6,672 nucleotides of DNA from Candidatus Methanophaga sp. GoMg3.2 (GCA_013180565.1 QBUN01000293.1:1-6672); one strand, 5' to 3'. Positions 1-5,846 are shown, counted from the stretch's first letter. The notes: generated from the letters alone by a model not told the origin. Program-made: numbers and translations.

Positions 1-239
1 AATTATCCGCTTGAAGTTTTCTTCCTCTTCGCTCCAGAAAACATCAATGCGGCTATCGGACTTATCATGCCTCTCTATGCTACATCTGGGAGCTCCCTCA
101 GCCCTTTATGAACAACATAGCAGTGGGGGTTGAGTTTATAGACATGTTTAACAGTTCTACTCTTATTCCAAACTAAACCCGGTAGCGAGCTATATTGCGG
201 TTACTCTAACCTTTCTCGAATTAATACTTCTTTCCCCAT
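1..239 (-). pseudogene. Broken helix-turn-helix protein gene, relic copy 1 (partial)
   Basis: Read on the minus strand from an ATG at 239, the sequence gives a recognisable protein only if the frame is changed several times. A start segment reads MGKEVLIRE. A helix-turn-helix-like piece reads NRNIARY. The next piece, VWNKSRTVKHVYK, leads in the same frame to HKGLRELPDVA followed by a stop. Another frame then gives SIERHDKSDSRIDVFW and SEEEENFKRII before the window ends. There is an in-frame stop after RERLE, so no intact product is possible. The same main frameshifts occur in copy 2, so the gene was probably already broken before the repeat duplicated. The pieces resemble a short DNA-binding protein with an N-terminal HTH of the kind found in transposon or regulatory genes, but I do not recognise the family. 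The C-terminal end lies outside the window. Confidence 0.55.
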
Positions 240-299
240 TTTAGATACTTCCGTCACACACAAAAGTGTCCTACTTCCATACCAAACATAACCATTAAT
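1..299. repeat. Direct repeat, copy 1 (truncated by window start)
   Basis: The segment recurs in the same orientation at 1292-1591 (offset 1291). Bases 1-119 are identical to 1292-1410 with no mismatch; the remaining ~180 bases differ at roughly 16 positions plus a one-base indel near the end (about 91% identity). Homology ends at about 296-299. The copy probably continues left of the window, because copy 2 continues coding-like sequence left of 1292 on the minus strand, but whether the homology continues cannot be seen. It holds the relic of a minus-strand helix-turn-helix gene. Confidence 0.95.
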
Positions 300-333
300 C
301 ACTAAGACCACAAGATTACACAGATTTTCATAG

Positions 334-1000
334 GAGAACAATATTAATTGGAATGAAGAGTTAGGTTTAGGATATAGCTATATCCGAAAAGATAATCATT
401 GGTTTGAGAAGTTAGAAGATTGGGAGAACAAGGTTAAAGTACTATACGACTTGAACCCGGGAGTAAAGCTGATCCTTTCCGGTTCAGCATCGTTAAATTT
501 AATCTCTTTCACGCGATTTGGGACGGCATAAGAATACAATAAGGAACGCTTTGAACTATTTAGAACTCTCTTTTCTGATAAAACGAGTTAGCAATTTGAG
601 AGGGAGCTTTTTGAGTACGAGTAGAAAGAACAGAAAAGCATACCCTTTACATCCTTCTCTCTCGTTGAGCAAGGATGAGGATATGAATTTTGAATGCTTG
701 ATCAGGAGTGAGACAAACGCGGAATTTTACTGGCGACAACAAAGTTACGAGGTGGATTTTGTTCTGAAGAACGAGAAAGTAATCCCGATAGAAGTAAAAA
801 ATAAGGAGAGAATAACTAAAAGGGATTTGAAGGGCTTACTTAAGTTCTGCTCAATCGCGGAAATAAAGGAGGGGCTTGTTGTTAGCCGTGGTGTTGATGA
901 AAGAAGCATAGAGGCAGACGGAGTTAGAATAGAAATAGTGCCGGTAAGTAGATTTTTATCTGTGCAGAAATACTATGAGTGTGGCGAGCAAAATTCATAA
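334..1000 (+). pseudogene. AAA ATPase / DUF4143 protein, internally deleted and frameshifted
   Basis: Two pieces in different frames belong to one known architecture, the AAA_14/DUF4143 ATPases. Frame 1, from about 343 to the stop at 529-531, carries the end of the ATPase domain: FEKLEDWENKVKVLYDL followed by GVKLILSGSASLNL, the usual sensor-1 region. Frame 2, open from 503, carries the winged-helix part (GRHKNTIRNALNYLELSFL) and the C-terminal nuclease-like fold. Acidic residues sit in NFECLIRSE and EVDFVLK, and the typical IEVK motif follows about ten residues later (E92/K94 counted from a TTG at 518). The Walker A and B motifs are missing, as is the ~100-150 residue linker normally found between SGSASL and the winged helix, so the junction at about 500-515 is a deletion with a frame change. 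The C-terminal 160 codons remain open, but they lack a good start or ribosome binding site. It is probably not functional as an ATPase. Confidence 0.75.
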
Positions 1001-1075
1001 TATCCAGTTGGTGCAAATCCAACCTGAGGAAAGGTTAGCGGTTGAGTTTGGAATGAAGGTGGGACACTCAGGCAC
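1001..1075 (+). other. Possible structured RNA segment, perhaps a group II intron 5' relic
   Basis: The stretch just after the ATPase relic shows nested pairing. GTTGG (1007-1011) and CCAAC (1019-1023) close a seven-base loop TGCAAAT. CCTGAG (1023-1028) is complementary to CTCAGG (1067-1072), and AACCT (1021-1025) can alternatively pair with AGGTT (1032-1036). The GGTGCAAATCC core resembles a hairpin seen near the 5' end of some bacterial-type group II introns, and a GTGTGGCGAG just upstream (979-988) could be a 5' intron border. No reverse transcriptase, domain V or 3' end is visible, so this would be only a fragment. It may equally be chance pairing. Confidence 0.22.
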
Positions 1076-1291
1076 ATCACTATGTTATCAAATACGCTCG
1101 ATTGGATATAACACTTTTTATTACAAAATTCGATTTTAATACCATGTAACCTCATAAGCCAATTAGTCATAGTATATCGGCCGCTTGCGGTAAAGTGGAG
1201 CGACCGATATACCTTTATGAACTGCTAACTACCTGCCCTCATGCCGTTGAATTAACTCACTATCCGGCATGATAAGTCCTATTTCTCTCGA
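1076..1291. other. Intergenic filler between relics
   Basis: Apart from the hairpin at 1172-1212 and the tail of HTH relic copy 2 from 1229, I see no coding frame or RNA gene in this AT-rich stretch on either strand. Confidence 0.5.
1172..1212. repeat. Strong imperfect hairpin
   Basis: Bases 1172-1180 (GTATATCGG) pair perfectly with 1204-1212. After one C-A mismatch (1181/1203), 1182-1185 (CGCT) pair with 1199-1202 (AGCG), and a T-G wobble follows at 1186/1198. The loop is 11 bases. No T run follows on either strand, so it is not a standard terminator. It lies 17 bases past the stop of HTH relic copy 2 (minus strand) and could be an end structure of an old element or a 3' mRNA hairpin of the minus-strand gene. 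Confidence 0.6.
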
Positions 1292-1530
1292 AATTATCCG
1301 CTTGAAGTTTTCTTCCTCTTCGCTCCAGAAAACATCAATGCGGCTATCGGACTTATCATGCCTCTCTATGCTACATCTGGGAGCTCCCTCAGCCCTTTAT
1401 GAACAACATAACAAGGGGTGTTGTGTTTATAGACATGTTTAACGGTCCTACTCTTATTCCAAACTAAACCAGGTAGCGAGCTATATTACGGTTACTCAAA
1501 CCTTCCTCGAATTAATACTTCTTTCTCCAT
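1229..1530 (-). pseudogene. Broken helix-turn-helix protein gene, relic copy 2
   Basis: This copy shows the whole former gene on the minus strand. It starts with an ATG at 1530 (MEKEVLIR). After a frame change it reads EGLSNRNIARYLV, a convincing helix-turn-helix motif. After another change it reads VWNKSRTVKHVYK through HKGLRELPDVA to a stop. A third frame carries SIERHDKSDSRIDVFW, SEEEENFKRII and the C-terminus GLIMPDSELIQRHEGR, stopping at 1229-1231. The last frame is open for 55 codons (1229-1396). The reconstructed product would be about 100 residues: an N-terminal HTH and an acidic C-terminal helix region. Several differences from copy 1 in the VWNKSRTVKH piece are synonymous, which hints that it once was under selection. 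I cannot name the family. It is inactive unless an unusual decoding event occurs. Confidence 0.6.
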
Positions 1531-1591
1531 TTCAGATACTTCCGTCACACACAAAAGTGTCCCACTTCCATATCAAACTTAACCATTTAAT
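1292..1591. repeat. Direct repeat, copy 2
   Basis: Second copy of the segment at 1-299: the first 119 bases are identical and the rest is about 91% identical. Homology ends at about 1587-1591, directly next to the putative left end of the insertion sequence at 1592. The coding relic continues left of 1292 into sequence not testable in copy 1. Confidence 0.95.
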
Positions 1592-1622
1592 ATTTACTAC
1601 ATCGAGAAGAGTACATCAGGGC

Positions 1623-1646
1623 ATTTTGACAAAATAAGATTTTTAT
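1623..1646 (+). promoter_or_regulatory. Transposase promoter region with palindrome
   Basis: ATTTTGACAAAAT (1623-1635) is a perfect 6+1+6 palindrome. It lies just upstream of a TATA-like TTTTTAT (1640-1646). The TATA centre is about 33 bases before the ATG at 1676, which fits an archaeal promoter giving a very short leader. No Shine-Dalgarno sequence precedes the ATG. The palindrome could be a repressor site overlapping the factor-B recognition region. Confidence 0.35.
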
Positions 1647-1675
1647 GACCACGCTTTAGTATAGTTCGATGAACA

Positions 1676-3043
1676 ATGGAGTTAAAGGTCTTAGATATAG
1701 AAAATGCGGTCGGTGAGCTAAAAGAGTTCCATGCGGGGCTTCACCGTTTCTTCATGACAAAAACGCGGTACGTAGCAGGACAGGCATTGCAGTATTCACA
1801 GGGGCTTTTATTTGGATCCGAGCGGAAGAATATGACCAATATGGAAACGACAGTTCCAGACAGTGACCATCAAGCGCTCCAGCATTTCCTCTCCAATTCG
1901 CAATGGGATGAAGAAGGCGTTATCACGGAGATTCAGGAAAGAATCAGCGAGTTGATTGGGAACCCTGCTCACGGTTCTTTACATTTTGATGAATCCGGGT
2001 TTCTTAAAGATGGTGCGCACTCCGTTGGCACAAAGAGGCAGTACTGCGGGAGATTCGGGAAAGTGGATAATTGTCAGGTTGGGGTGTTCCTGGGATATGC
2101 CGTGCACAGCTATCGCGCGCTGATGGACAAGAGAATATACCTTCCCCGCGGTTGGGCGGAGGATCCGGTTCGCAGGGGGCACTGTGGTGTTCCCGCGGAG
2201 GTGACATTTAAAACAAAGGCGGAGCTTGCGTTAGATATGCTGTCAAAAGCAGAAGAGAGGGGCGTTCCGTTCGCCTGGGTTGGTATGGACTGTTTCTACG
2301 GGCAGCAGCCCTGGCTTCTCGAGCAGCTCGAAAGTGAAGAGACCTTATATATAGCGGATATCCCAAATGACACGCGAGTATGGCGGAATTGTCCGAAAGT
2401 TGAAGTACCAGAGCGCAAAGGGAAACGAGGACCTCAGCCATGGCGGGAGAGAGTTGTCGAAGGAGAACCAGAGCCAATTAAAGTGAGGGAATTAGCAAAA
2501 GAGATTCCTGAGGTGGAAAAGGAACGCATTTTTCTGAGAGATACCGAAAGGAAAGAGTTATGGTGCAACATGGTGTGTTTACGTGTGTATCCAGTTCGTG
2601 ATGAGCTACCGGGACCTGGGTCATGGCTTATAATCCGATGGGACGACAACGGAGAGGTAAAGTACCAGTTGTCAAACGCACCTGCGAATACAAAGATAAA
2701 AAGGCTTGCAGAGATGTCATGCAGTCGCTACTGGATAGAAAGGGCGTTTGAGGATGCAAAAGGGGAATTAGGGATGGCAGATTATGAAGTGAGAGGCTGG
2801 TTGGGCTGGCATCATCACATGACGATGGTCCTGTTGGCAATGCTTTTTCTATTGATTTTGCACCTGAAATGGAAGGGTAAAGCGCCATTACTGACAATAC
2901 AGGATGTTAGAGAGATCTTGGAGGTCGTACTGCCACGGAAAGTGGTAACAAATGAAGAATTGCTGAAAAGGATAGAAAGGAAGCATAAAGCGAGGGAATC
3001 TGCAAGGAAGTCGCATCATAAGAGAAATAGTAAACCAGGCTAA
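1676..3043 (+). CDS. IS701-family DDE transposase
   Basis: This 455-residue protein catalyses cut-and-paste movement of its element using an RNase H-like DDE domain. Likely catalytic residues are D105 in HFDESGFLKDG, D205 in WVGMDCFYG, and E355 in YWIERAFEDAKGELG. The following Y370-EVR and W378-HHH motif is typical of the IS701/DDE_5 group (C-terminal YREK-like region). Residues 383-397 form a hydrophobic helix that is common in this family and need not be a membrane span, and the C-terminus (431-455) is highly basic, fitting DNA contact. Length and motif spacing match complete members and there is no stop or frameshift, so it is probably active or recently active. The ATG at 1676 is preferred because the protein begins at the usual family N-terminus; the nearby ATG at 1669 is out of frame. 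Its GC content is higher than the surrounding relics, consistent with separate origin. Confidence 0.93.
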   Translation: MELKVLDIENAVGELKEFHAGLHRFFMTKTRYVAGQALQYSQGLLFGSERKNMTNMETTVPDSDHQALQHFLSNSQWDEEGVITEIQERISELIGNPAHGSLHFDESGFLKDGAHSVGTKRQYCGRFGKVDNCQVGVFLGYAVHSYRALMDKRIYLPRGWAEDPVRRGHCGVPAEVTFKTKAELALDMLSKAEERGVPFAWVGMDCFYGQQPWLLEQLESEETLYIADIPNDTRVWRNCPKVEVPERKGKRGPQPWRERVVEGEPEPIKVRELAKEIPEVEKERIFLRDTERKELWCNMVCLRVYPVRDELPGPGSWLIIRWDDNGEVKYQLSNAPANTKIKRLAEMSCSRYWIERAFEDAKGELGMADYEVRGWLGWHHHMTMVLLAMLFLLILHLKWKGKAPLLTIQDVREILEVVLPRKVVTNEELLKRIERKHKARESARKSHHKRNSKPG

Positions 3044-3220
3044 GACGGTTTTTAACGCTCTTGGAAGCAATCTGGGCACGATTAGCTTGGGCTCTCTCAT
3101 GATTTCGGATATTTATGCCCGTTTCTACAATTAATCCTGTATGAATTGATATTCGTGGTGTCTGGTTTGGTATACTGAAGATTTTTTTTGCCGTGTAGTA
3201 AATTAGGTGGTTGCATGGGA
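3044..3220. other. Non-coding tail of the IS and junction
   Basis: No coding frame of note is seen. The stretch holds the transposase 3' untranslated region, the oligo-T tract and the putative right end of the element. Confidence 0.5.
3182..3189 (+). terminator. Oligo-T terminator after the transposase
   Basis: A run of eight T lies about 140 bases past the transposase stop, without a GC-rich stem just before it. Archaeal RNA polymerase terminates at such oligo-T tracts. It falls just inside the putative right end of the element. Confidence 0.45.
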
Positions 3221-3250
3221 GAAAAGGTTATATCGCTTCTAATATATAAT
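3221..3250 (+). promoter_or_regulatory. Archaeal-type promoter for the small ORF/hydrolase unit
   Basis: A purine-rich BRE-like GAAAAGG (3221-3227) is followed immediately by TTATAT (3228-3233). A second TATA-like TAATATATAAT lies at 3240-3250. Start points predicted about 25 bases downstream would fall at about 3254 or 3272, inside the operator palindromes. The promoter lies just outside the putative IS right end. Confidence 0.45.
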
Positions 3251-3251
3251 G

Positions 3252-3287
3252 TGACAAAGTCAAGTTAATTTGACAATGTCAAATTAA
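3252..3287 (+). promoter_or_regulatory. Tandem palindromic operator
   Basis: Two related sites repeat with a 19-base period. The first, TGACAAAGTCA (3252-3262), has TGAC/GTCA arms. The second is a perfect 11+1+11 dyad spanning 3265-3287, centred on A3276 with core TTTGACAATGTCAAA. The half-unit TGACAAAGTCAAGTTAAT recurs as TGACAATGTCAAATTAAA with few changes. Sites spaced about two helical turns apart over a predicted transcription start suggest cooperative binding of a dimeric winged-helix repressor. No regulator gene is in the window. Confidence 0.6.
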
Positions 3288-3322
3288 ATAGTAGGTCCCT
3301 AAAAGATAGACGGAGATGAAAG

Positions 3323-3448
3323 ATGTTGAAAAAGAGTGAATCGGGGAGATTGGAAGTTGAAGCCGAAGTTGATGAAGAGATGAAGGAGAAGATGAAGAGT
3401 GTAGAGTTGCCTGGCTTATCACTAAATATAAGGGGGAAAGAAGAATGA
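3323..3448 (+). CDS. Small 41-aa ORF coupled to the secreted hydrolase
   Basis: The ORF reads MLKKSESGRLEVEAE and onward to a C-terminus ELPGLSLNIRGKEE. It is highly charged (rich in Glu and Lys), has no cysteine, no signal peptide and no membrane segment, and a heptad-like central part (DEEMKEKMKS) is predicted helical. GGAG at 3312-3315 lies seven bases before the ATG, a good ribosome binding site. Its TGA (3446-3448) overlaps the ATG (3445-3447) of the 688-aa gene as ATGA, which suggests translational coupling. It is the first gene after the operator. It could be a real small protein (regulator, chaperone or inhibitor of the hydrolase) or a leader that sets translation of the next gene. 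I do not recognise a family. Confidence 0.5.
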   Translation: MLKKSESGRLEVEAEVDEEMKEKMKSVELPGLSLNIRGKEE

Positions 3449-5511
3449 GTGTGAAAGGTTTATTTTCTACTTTTTCGATTATTCTACTTTTATCAGCCCT
3501 TTTAGCCATTGGAATTGCATCTGCTCAAGATGTATTGAGGCTTGATGAGCATAGATCATACGTCTGGACAGAGACCGGAGAGAAGATACCCTATGTAGAT
3601 TTTTTAAATACCGATCAATTTGAAGGTGATGTACTTGAATTTCGTATATATGTTAGTAAAACAGGGGTCCCGATTCCGGATAATTATGTCTTAGAGCTGA
3701 GGACGAATATGGATAAGCTAAGAGTTTGGAAGTTTGGCGATGATATTTATTATCATTCTGCTAGCGTGATTGTTTGGCAGGGTAAGAATGAGCATGCTTA
3801 TCCATTTCCATCACCGATTATACTAACAGGTGTGGTTCCCGAGCCGATAAGGCAAGTAAAAGAACCAGGTTTCGAGAAATACAACATTGAGGGAATAGGA
3901 AAAGATGAAGTATATGTTGAACTAACCGTTGGAACGTCACGAGATGGTGCGACATTAGAGACAATACAGCAAAAATTGAGCCCGTCAATGAAGTTCTTTT
4001 CAACGGATGAAGGAATAAAGGCTGCAAAGAGAGAGATAGAGAAAAATTTGGAAGAGGCAAGGGGTAAGATTGGTAGAACTGATTTGGAGGAAGATATATG
4101 GGGGTTATATGAAAAAGGACATCCGGGTTGGGCATCTAAGTTATCGGCGCATTATAAGGAGCTAATAATGGAAAGATTTGAGAATTATTTTGCAGAAGAA
4201 GAACCAACTGAATTTTGGGTAGAGGTAAGCAACCCAGCCGGGGCATACATATGTAATGACACTGTTGACATCACTTTTGGTAGAAATCTCAAGCATGGAG
4301 ATAAAGTAGATGCTGTCAAGTATCTCCAGATTGTTCTAAATGCCAACCCAGCAACCCAGGTGGCAGTTGATGGGCCTGGTTCTCCTTGCCATGAAACCAA
4401 CTACTTTGGTGAGCTAACAGAAGCAGCAGTAATTAAATTTCAAACATTGCATGAAGGACTAACGCAAAGTGGCGCGCTAGACGAAGCCACAAGAGCGGAA
4501 CTTAACAAATTGTATCTTCCTGTTAAGCATGTTCCTAACGGATGGGTACTTAACGTGACGAACACACATCAAAACGAAGAAATTCAAGACGGATCTGTCT
4601 GGTGGGCGGTGGAAGATGTAACTGACGGAATAAAAGGATGGGTGGCGTATCAAAAAATTTCAGATGAGACTAAATATTTAGATGTAGGCGATCAGGAAGA
4701 GTTGAAAAACAGGGTAAAGAAATTGAATATGAAAGATGAAAGGATTCCCGTAATCCTTCAGGAGGTTTCAGAACATCGCACAGAGTTTCTACCTGATAAT
4801 TTCCCACAGGGGATCATATTGGCTATGGCAATACAGGAGTCAGGTGGGGAAGGTTTTGATAATGAAATTGTAGCGCTTACACCCTGGGGGCGCGGGATTA
4901 TGCAGATTGATACTGATAACTATGTGGGTGCGGGGAGTGGAATAAGATGGTACAACAATGGAGCTGTTGATTATTGCCGGGGTAAGGAAGGGGAAGGGCA
5001 CGGATGCACTTGTAGTGCAGGTATATGTTACTGTGACGCATGCAAACACTACTATACCAACACAATCCAGGGAATAGAGGCAAACATAAAGGACGGCTTA
5101 GGTGCACTGAAGGATAAGTATAAGAATAGTAATTGTTGCTACAATAGAGGTGAAAATGCAGAATGGGATGAGGTTGAAGGATTATACAGAGAAGAGATGG
5201 GGGAGGGCGTAATTTTTTATAGTAAGAATGAGGAATGCGAAATATATGATAGCAAAATAGAAAAAATAGGAATAAACAATATAGAAATGTCTTGCGATGA
5301 TTTCAAAGTTATTGATACCGTCTGGAGATACAATTGTCGGGAAATATATAGCGGAGAACGATGTGAAAAAAGCGATTATTTAAGATGTGTTGCCGACAAG
5401 CTTAATGAAATTAAGCGTACCTTTGGGTACGAGATGCCCAACAAGGATACATGGATTGAGCGTCTTAAGGCGGTGAGCCGTAGCGCCTCGGTAATGAAGA
5501 AGATCAAGTGA
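3445..5511 (+). CDS. Secreted peptidoglycan-binding, SLT/lysozyme-like hydrolase
   Basis: This 688-residue protein starts with a Sec signal peptide (basic MSVK, hydrophobic 6-24, likely cleavage after ASA at about residue 27). Residues 28-260 form a beta-rich then helical region I cannot assign. Residues 283-356 match a peptidoglycan-binding domain 1 repeat (HGDKVDAVKYLQ, YFGELTEAAVIKFQ, SGALDEATRAEL). Residues 358-405 resemble an SH3-like wall-binding domain ending GIKGWVAYQKIS. Residues 450-565 are a transglycosylase/lysozyme-like domain: the catalytic glutamate is probably E465 in AIQESGG, GRGIMQID (482-489) matches the conserved GLMQI motif, and IQGIEANIKDGLGAL (541-555) matches the usual NI-x-x-G helix. 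A cysteine-rich insert (C511-C533) interrupts it, and more cysteines lie at 564-648. The predicted job is cleavage of murein glycan outside the cell. AGGGGG (3431-3436) precedes the start by eight bases. The gene is complete and intact. Confidence 0.85.
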   Translation: MSVKGLFSTFSIILLLSALLAIGIASAQDVLRLDEHRSYVWTETGEKIPYVDFLNTDQFEGDVLEFRIYVSKTGVPIPDNYVLELRTNMDKLRVWKFGDDIYYHSASVIVWQGKNEHAYPFPSPIILTGVVPEPIRQVKEPGFEKYNIEGIGKDEVYVELTVGTSRDGATLETIQQKLSPSMKFFSTDEGIKAAKREIEKNLEEARGKIGRTDLEEDIWGLYEKGHPGWASKLSAHYKELIMERFENYFAEEEPTEFWVEVSNPAGAYICNDTVDITFGRNLKHGDKVDAVKYLQIVLNANPATQVAVDGPGSPCHETNYFGELTEAAVIKFQTLHEGLTQSGALDEATRAELNKLYLPVKHVPNGWVLNVTNTHQNEEIQDGSVWWAVEDVTDGIKGWVAYQKISDETKYLDVGDQEELKNRVKKLNMKDERIPVILQEVSEHRTEFLPDNFPQGIILAMAIQESGGEGFDNEIVALTPWGRGIMQIDTDNYVGAGSGIRWYNNGAVDYCRGKEGEGHGCTCSAGICYCDACKHYYTNTIQGIEANIKDGLGALKDKYKNSNCCYNRGENAEWDEVEGLYREEMGEGVIFYSKNEECEIYDSKIEKIGINNIEMSCDDFKVIDTVWRYNCREIYSGERCEKSDYLRCVADKLNEIKRTFGYEMPNKDTWIERLKAVSRSASVMKKIK

Positions 5512-5517
5512 GCAGAA

Positions 5518-5760
5518 GTGTCACCACGGATTAATACTTTCAACCTGCTAAACGAATGTTGCCCCGTAATGGTGATTCCTTTTTCGTTTATTAACGTCTC
5601 TCTCAATCTAAAAATTGTTGCATTTGGAAGCTTGTTAAACCGGAAGCGCCTATTGGAGAAATTTGGTATTGCTATTGTGGTTTTGTTTGTGGTGTCTATT
5701 TTGTCGGGGTTATTTGCTCCCTCTGTAATGGTCGTAAGACCTCCTCCTACTCTACTATGA
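5518..5760 (+). CDS. Doubtful ORF with one membrane segment
   Basis: An 80-codon GTG-start frame begins seven bases after the hydrolase stop. Its first half has no protein-like character, but the second half (KRLLEKFGIAIVVLFV onwards, about 5644-5730) looks like a genuine N-terminal basic-plus-hydrophobic membrane anchor, followed by RPPPTLL and a stop. A TTG at 5632 preceded by a weak GGAAG would give a 43-aa form. It may be the leftover 5' end of a membrane or secreted protein gene. No family is recognised. Confidence 0.2.
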   Translation: MSPRINTFNLLNECCPVMVIPFSFINVSLNLKIVAFGSLLNRKRLLEKFGIAIVVLFVVSILSGLFAPSVMVVRPPPTLL

Positions 5761-5846
5761 AAAGACTAGCCGCCTCCTTCATTGGTTTGGCGTCGGCGGC
5801 TGCATTTGTCCGCAAACAAAGAGCATATAACCCCTTTTGTCTTTAG
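5757..5846 (+). CDS. Very short 29-aa ORF
   Basis: The ATG at 5757 overlaps the stop of the preceding frame as ATGA. The peptide begins MKRLAASFIGLASAAAF, a basic start plus a hydrophobic stretch like a signal peptide or small membrane peptide, and ends AYNPFCL. It contains the GC-rich hairpin at 5768-5801, which may be the real reason for this sequence. No ribosome binding site is clear. It is probably a chance frame or a relic. Confidence 0.15.
   Translation: MKRLAASFIGLASAAAFVRKQRAYNPFCL
5768..5801. repeat. GC-rich hairpin
   Basis: AGCCGCC (5768-5774) is perfectly complementary to GGCGGCT (5795-5801), with a 20-base loop. It stands out in an AT-rich region. An oligo-T tract follows only 54 bases later, so it is not a tight intrinsic terminator, but it could protect the 3' end of the hydrolase transcript. 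Confidence 0.5.

Larger units (their letters stand above)
1592..3203 (+). mobile_element. Putative IS701-family insertion sequence
   Basis: The element contains one intact transposase gene. A 10-bp inverted pair, ATTTACTACA at 1592-1601 and its complement TGTAGTAAAT at 3194-3203, brackets the gene and an oligo-T terminator, giving a length of 1612 bp, in the usual size range for this family. The left end coincides with the point where the 300-bp repeat stops matching, which independently supports the border. Against it: the inverted pair is short, the next bases inward do not match well, and I find no clear 4-bp target duplication outside it. The transposase is certain, the exact ends are not. 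Confidence 0.45.

Noticed and set aside
1007..1023. tRNA T-arm-like hairpin GTTGGTGCAAATCCAAC
   Set aside because: No acceptor, D or anticodon arms are found at the correct distances, and the loop has G where the invariant second T of the TTC is expected.
1001..1075. Cobalamin riboswitch, because GGTGCAAATCC resembles its core
   Set aside because: The other conserved blocks (such as GCCACTG) are absent, and no B12-related gene follows.
973..1170. 65-codon minus-strand frame after the ATPase relic
   Set aside because: No recognisable motif, no ribosome binding site, and composition typical of non-coding sequence.
1..1591. Composite transposon formed by the two direct repeats
   Set aside because: The repeats carry no transposase, no matching terminal inverted repeats are visible, and the enclosed sequence is decayed rather than cargo-like.
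1979..3100. Several minus-strand frames of 67-89 codons under the transposase
   Set aside because: They are antisense to an intact transposase with conserved motifs and show no protein-like features of their own.
3818..5107. Minus-strand frames under the hydrolase gene
   Set aside because: They are shadows of a well-supported coding frame and are rich in residues expected from reverse reading.
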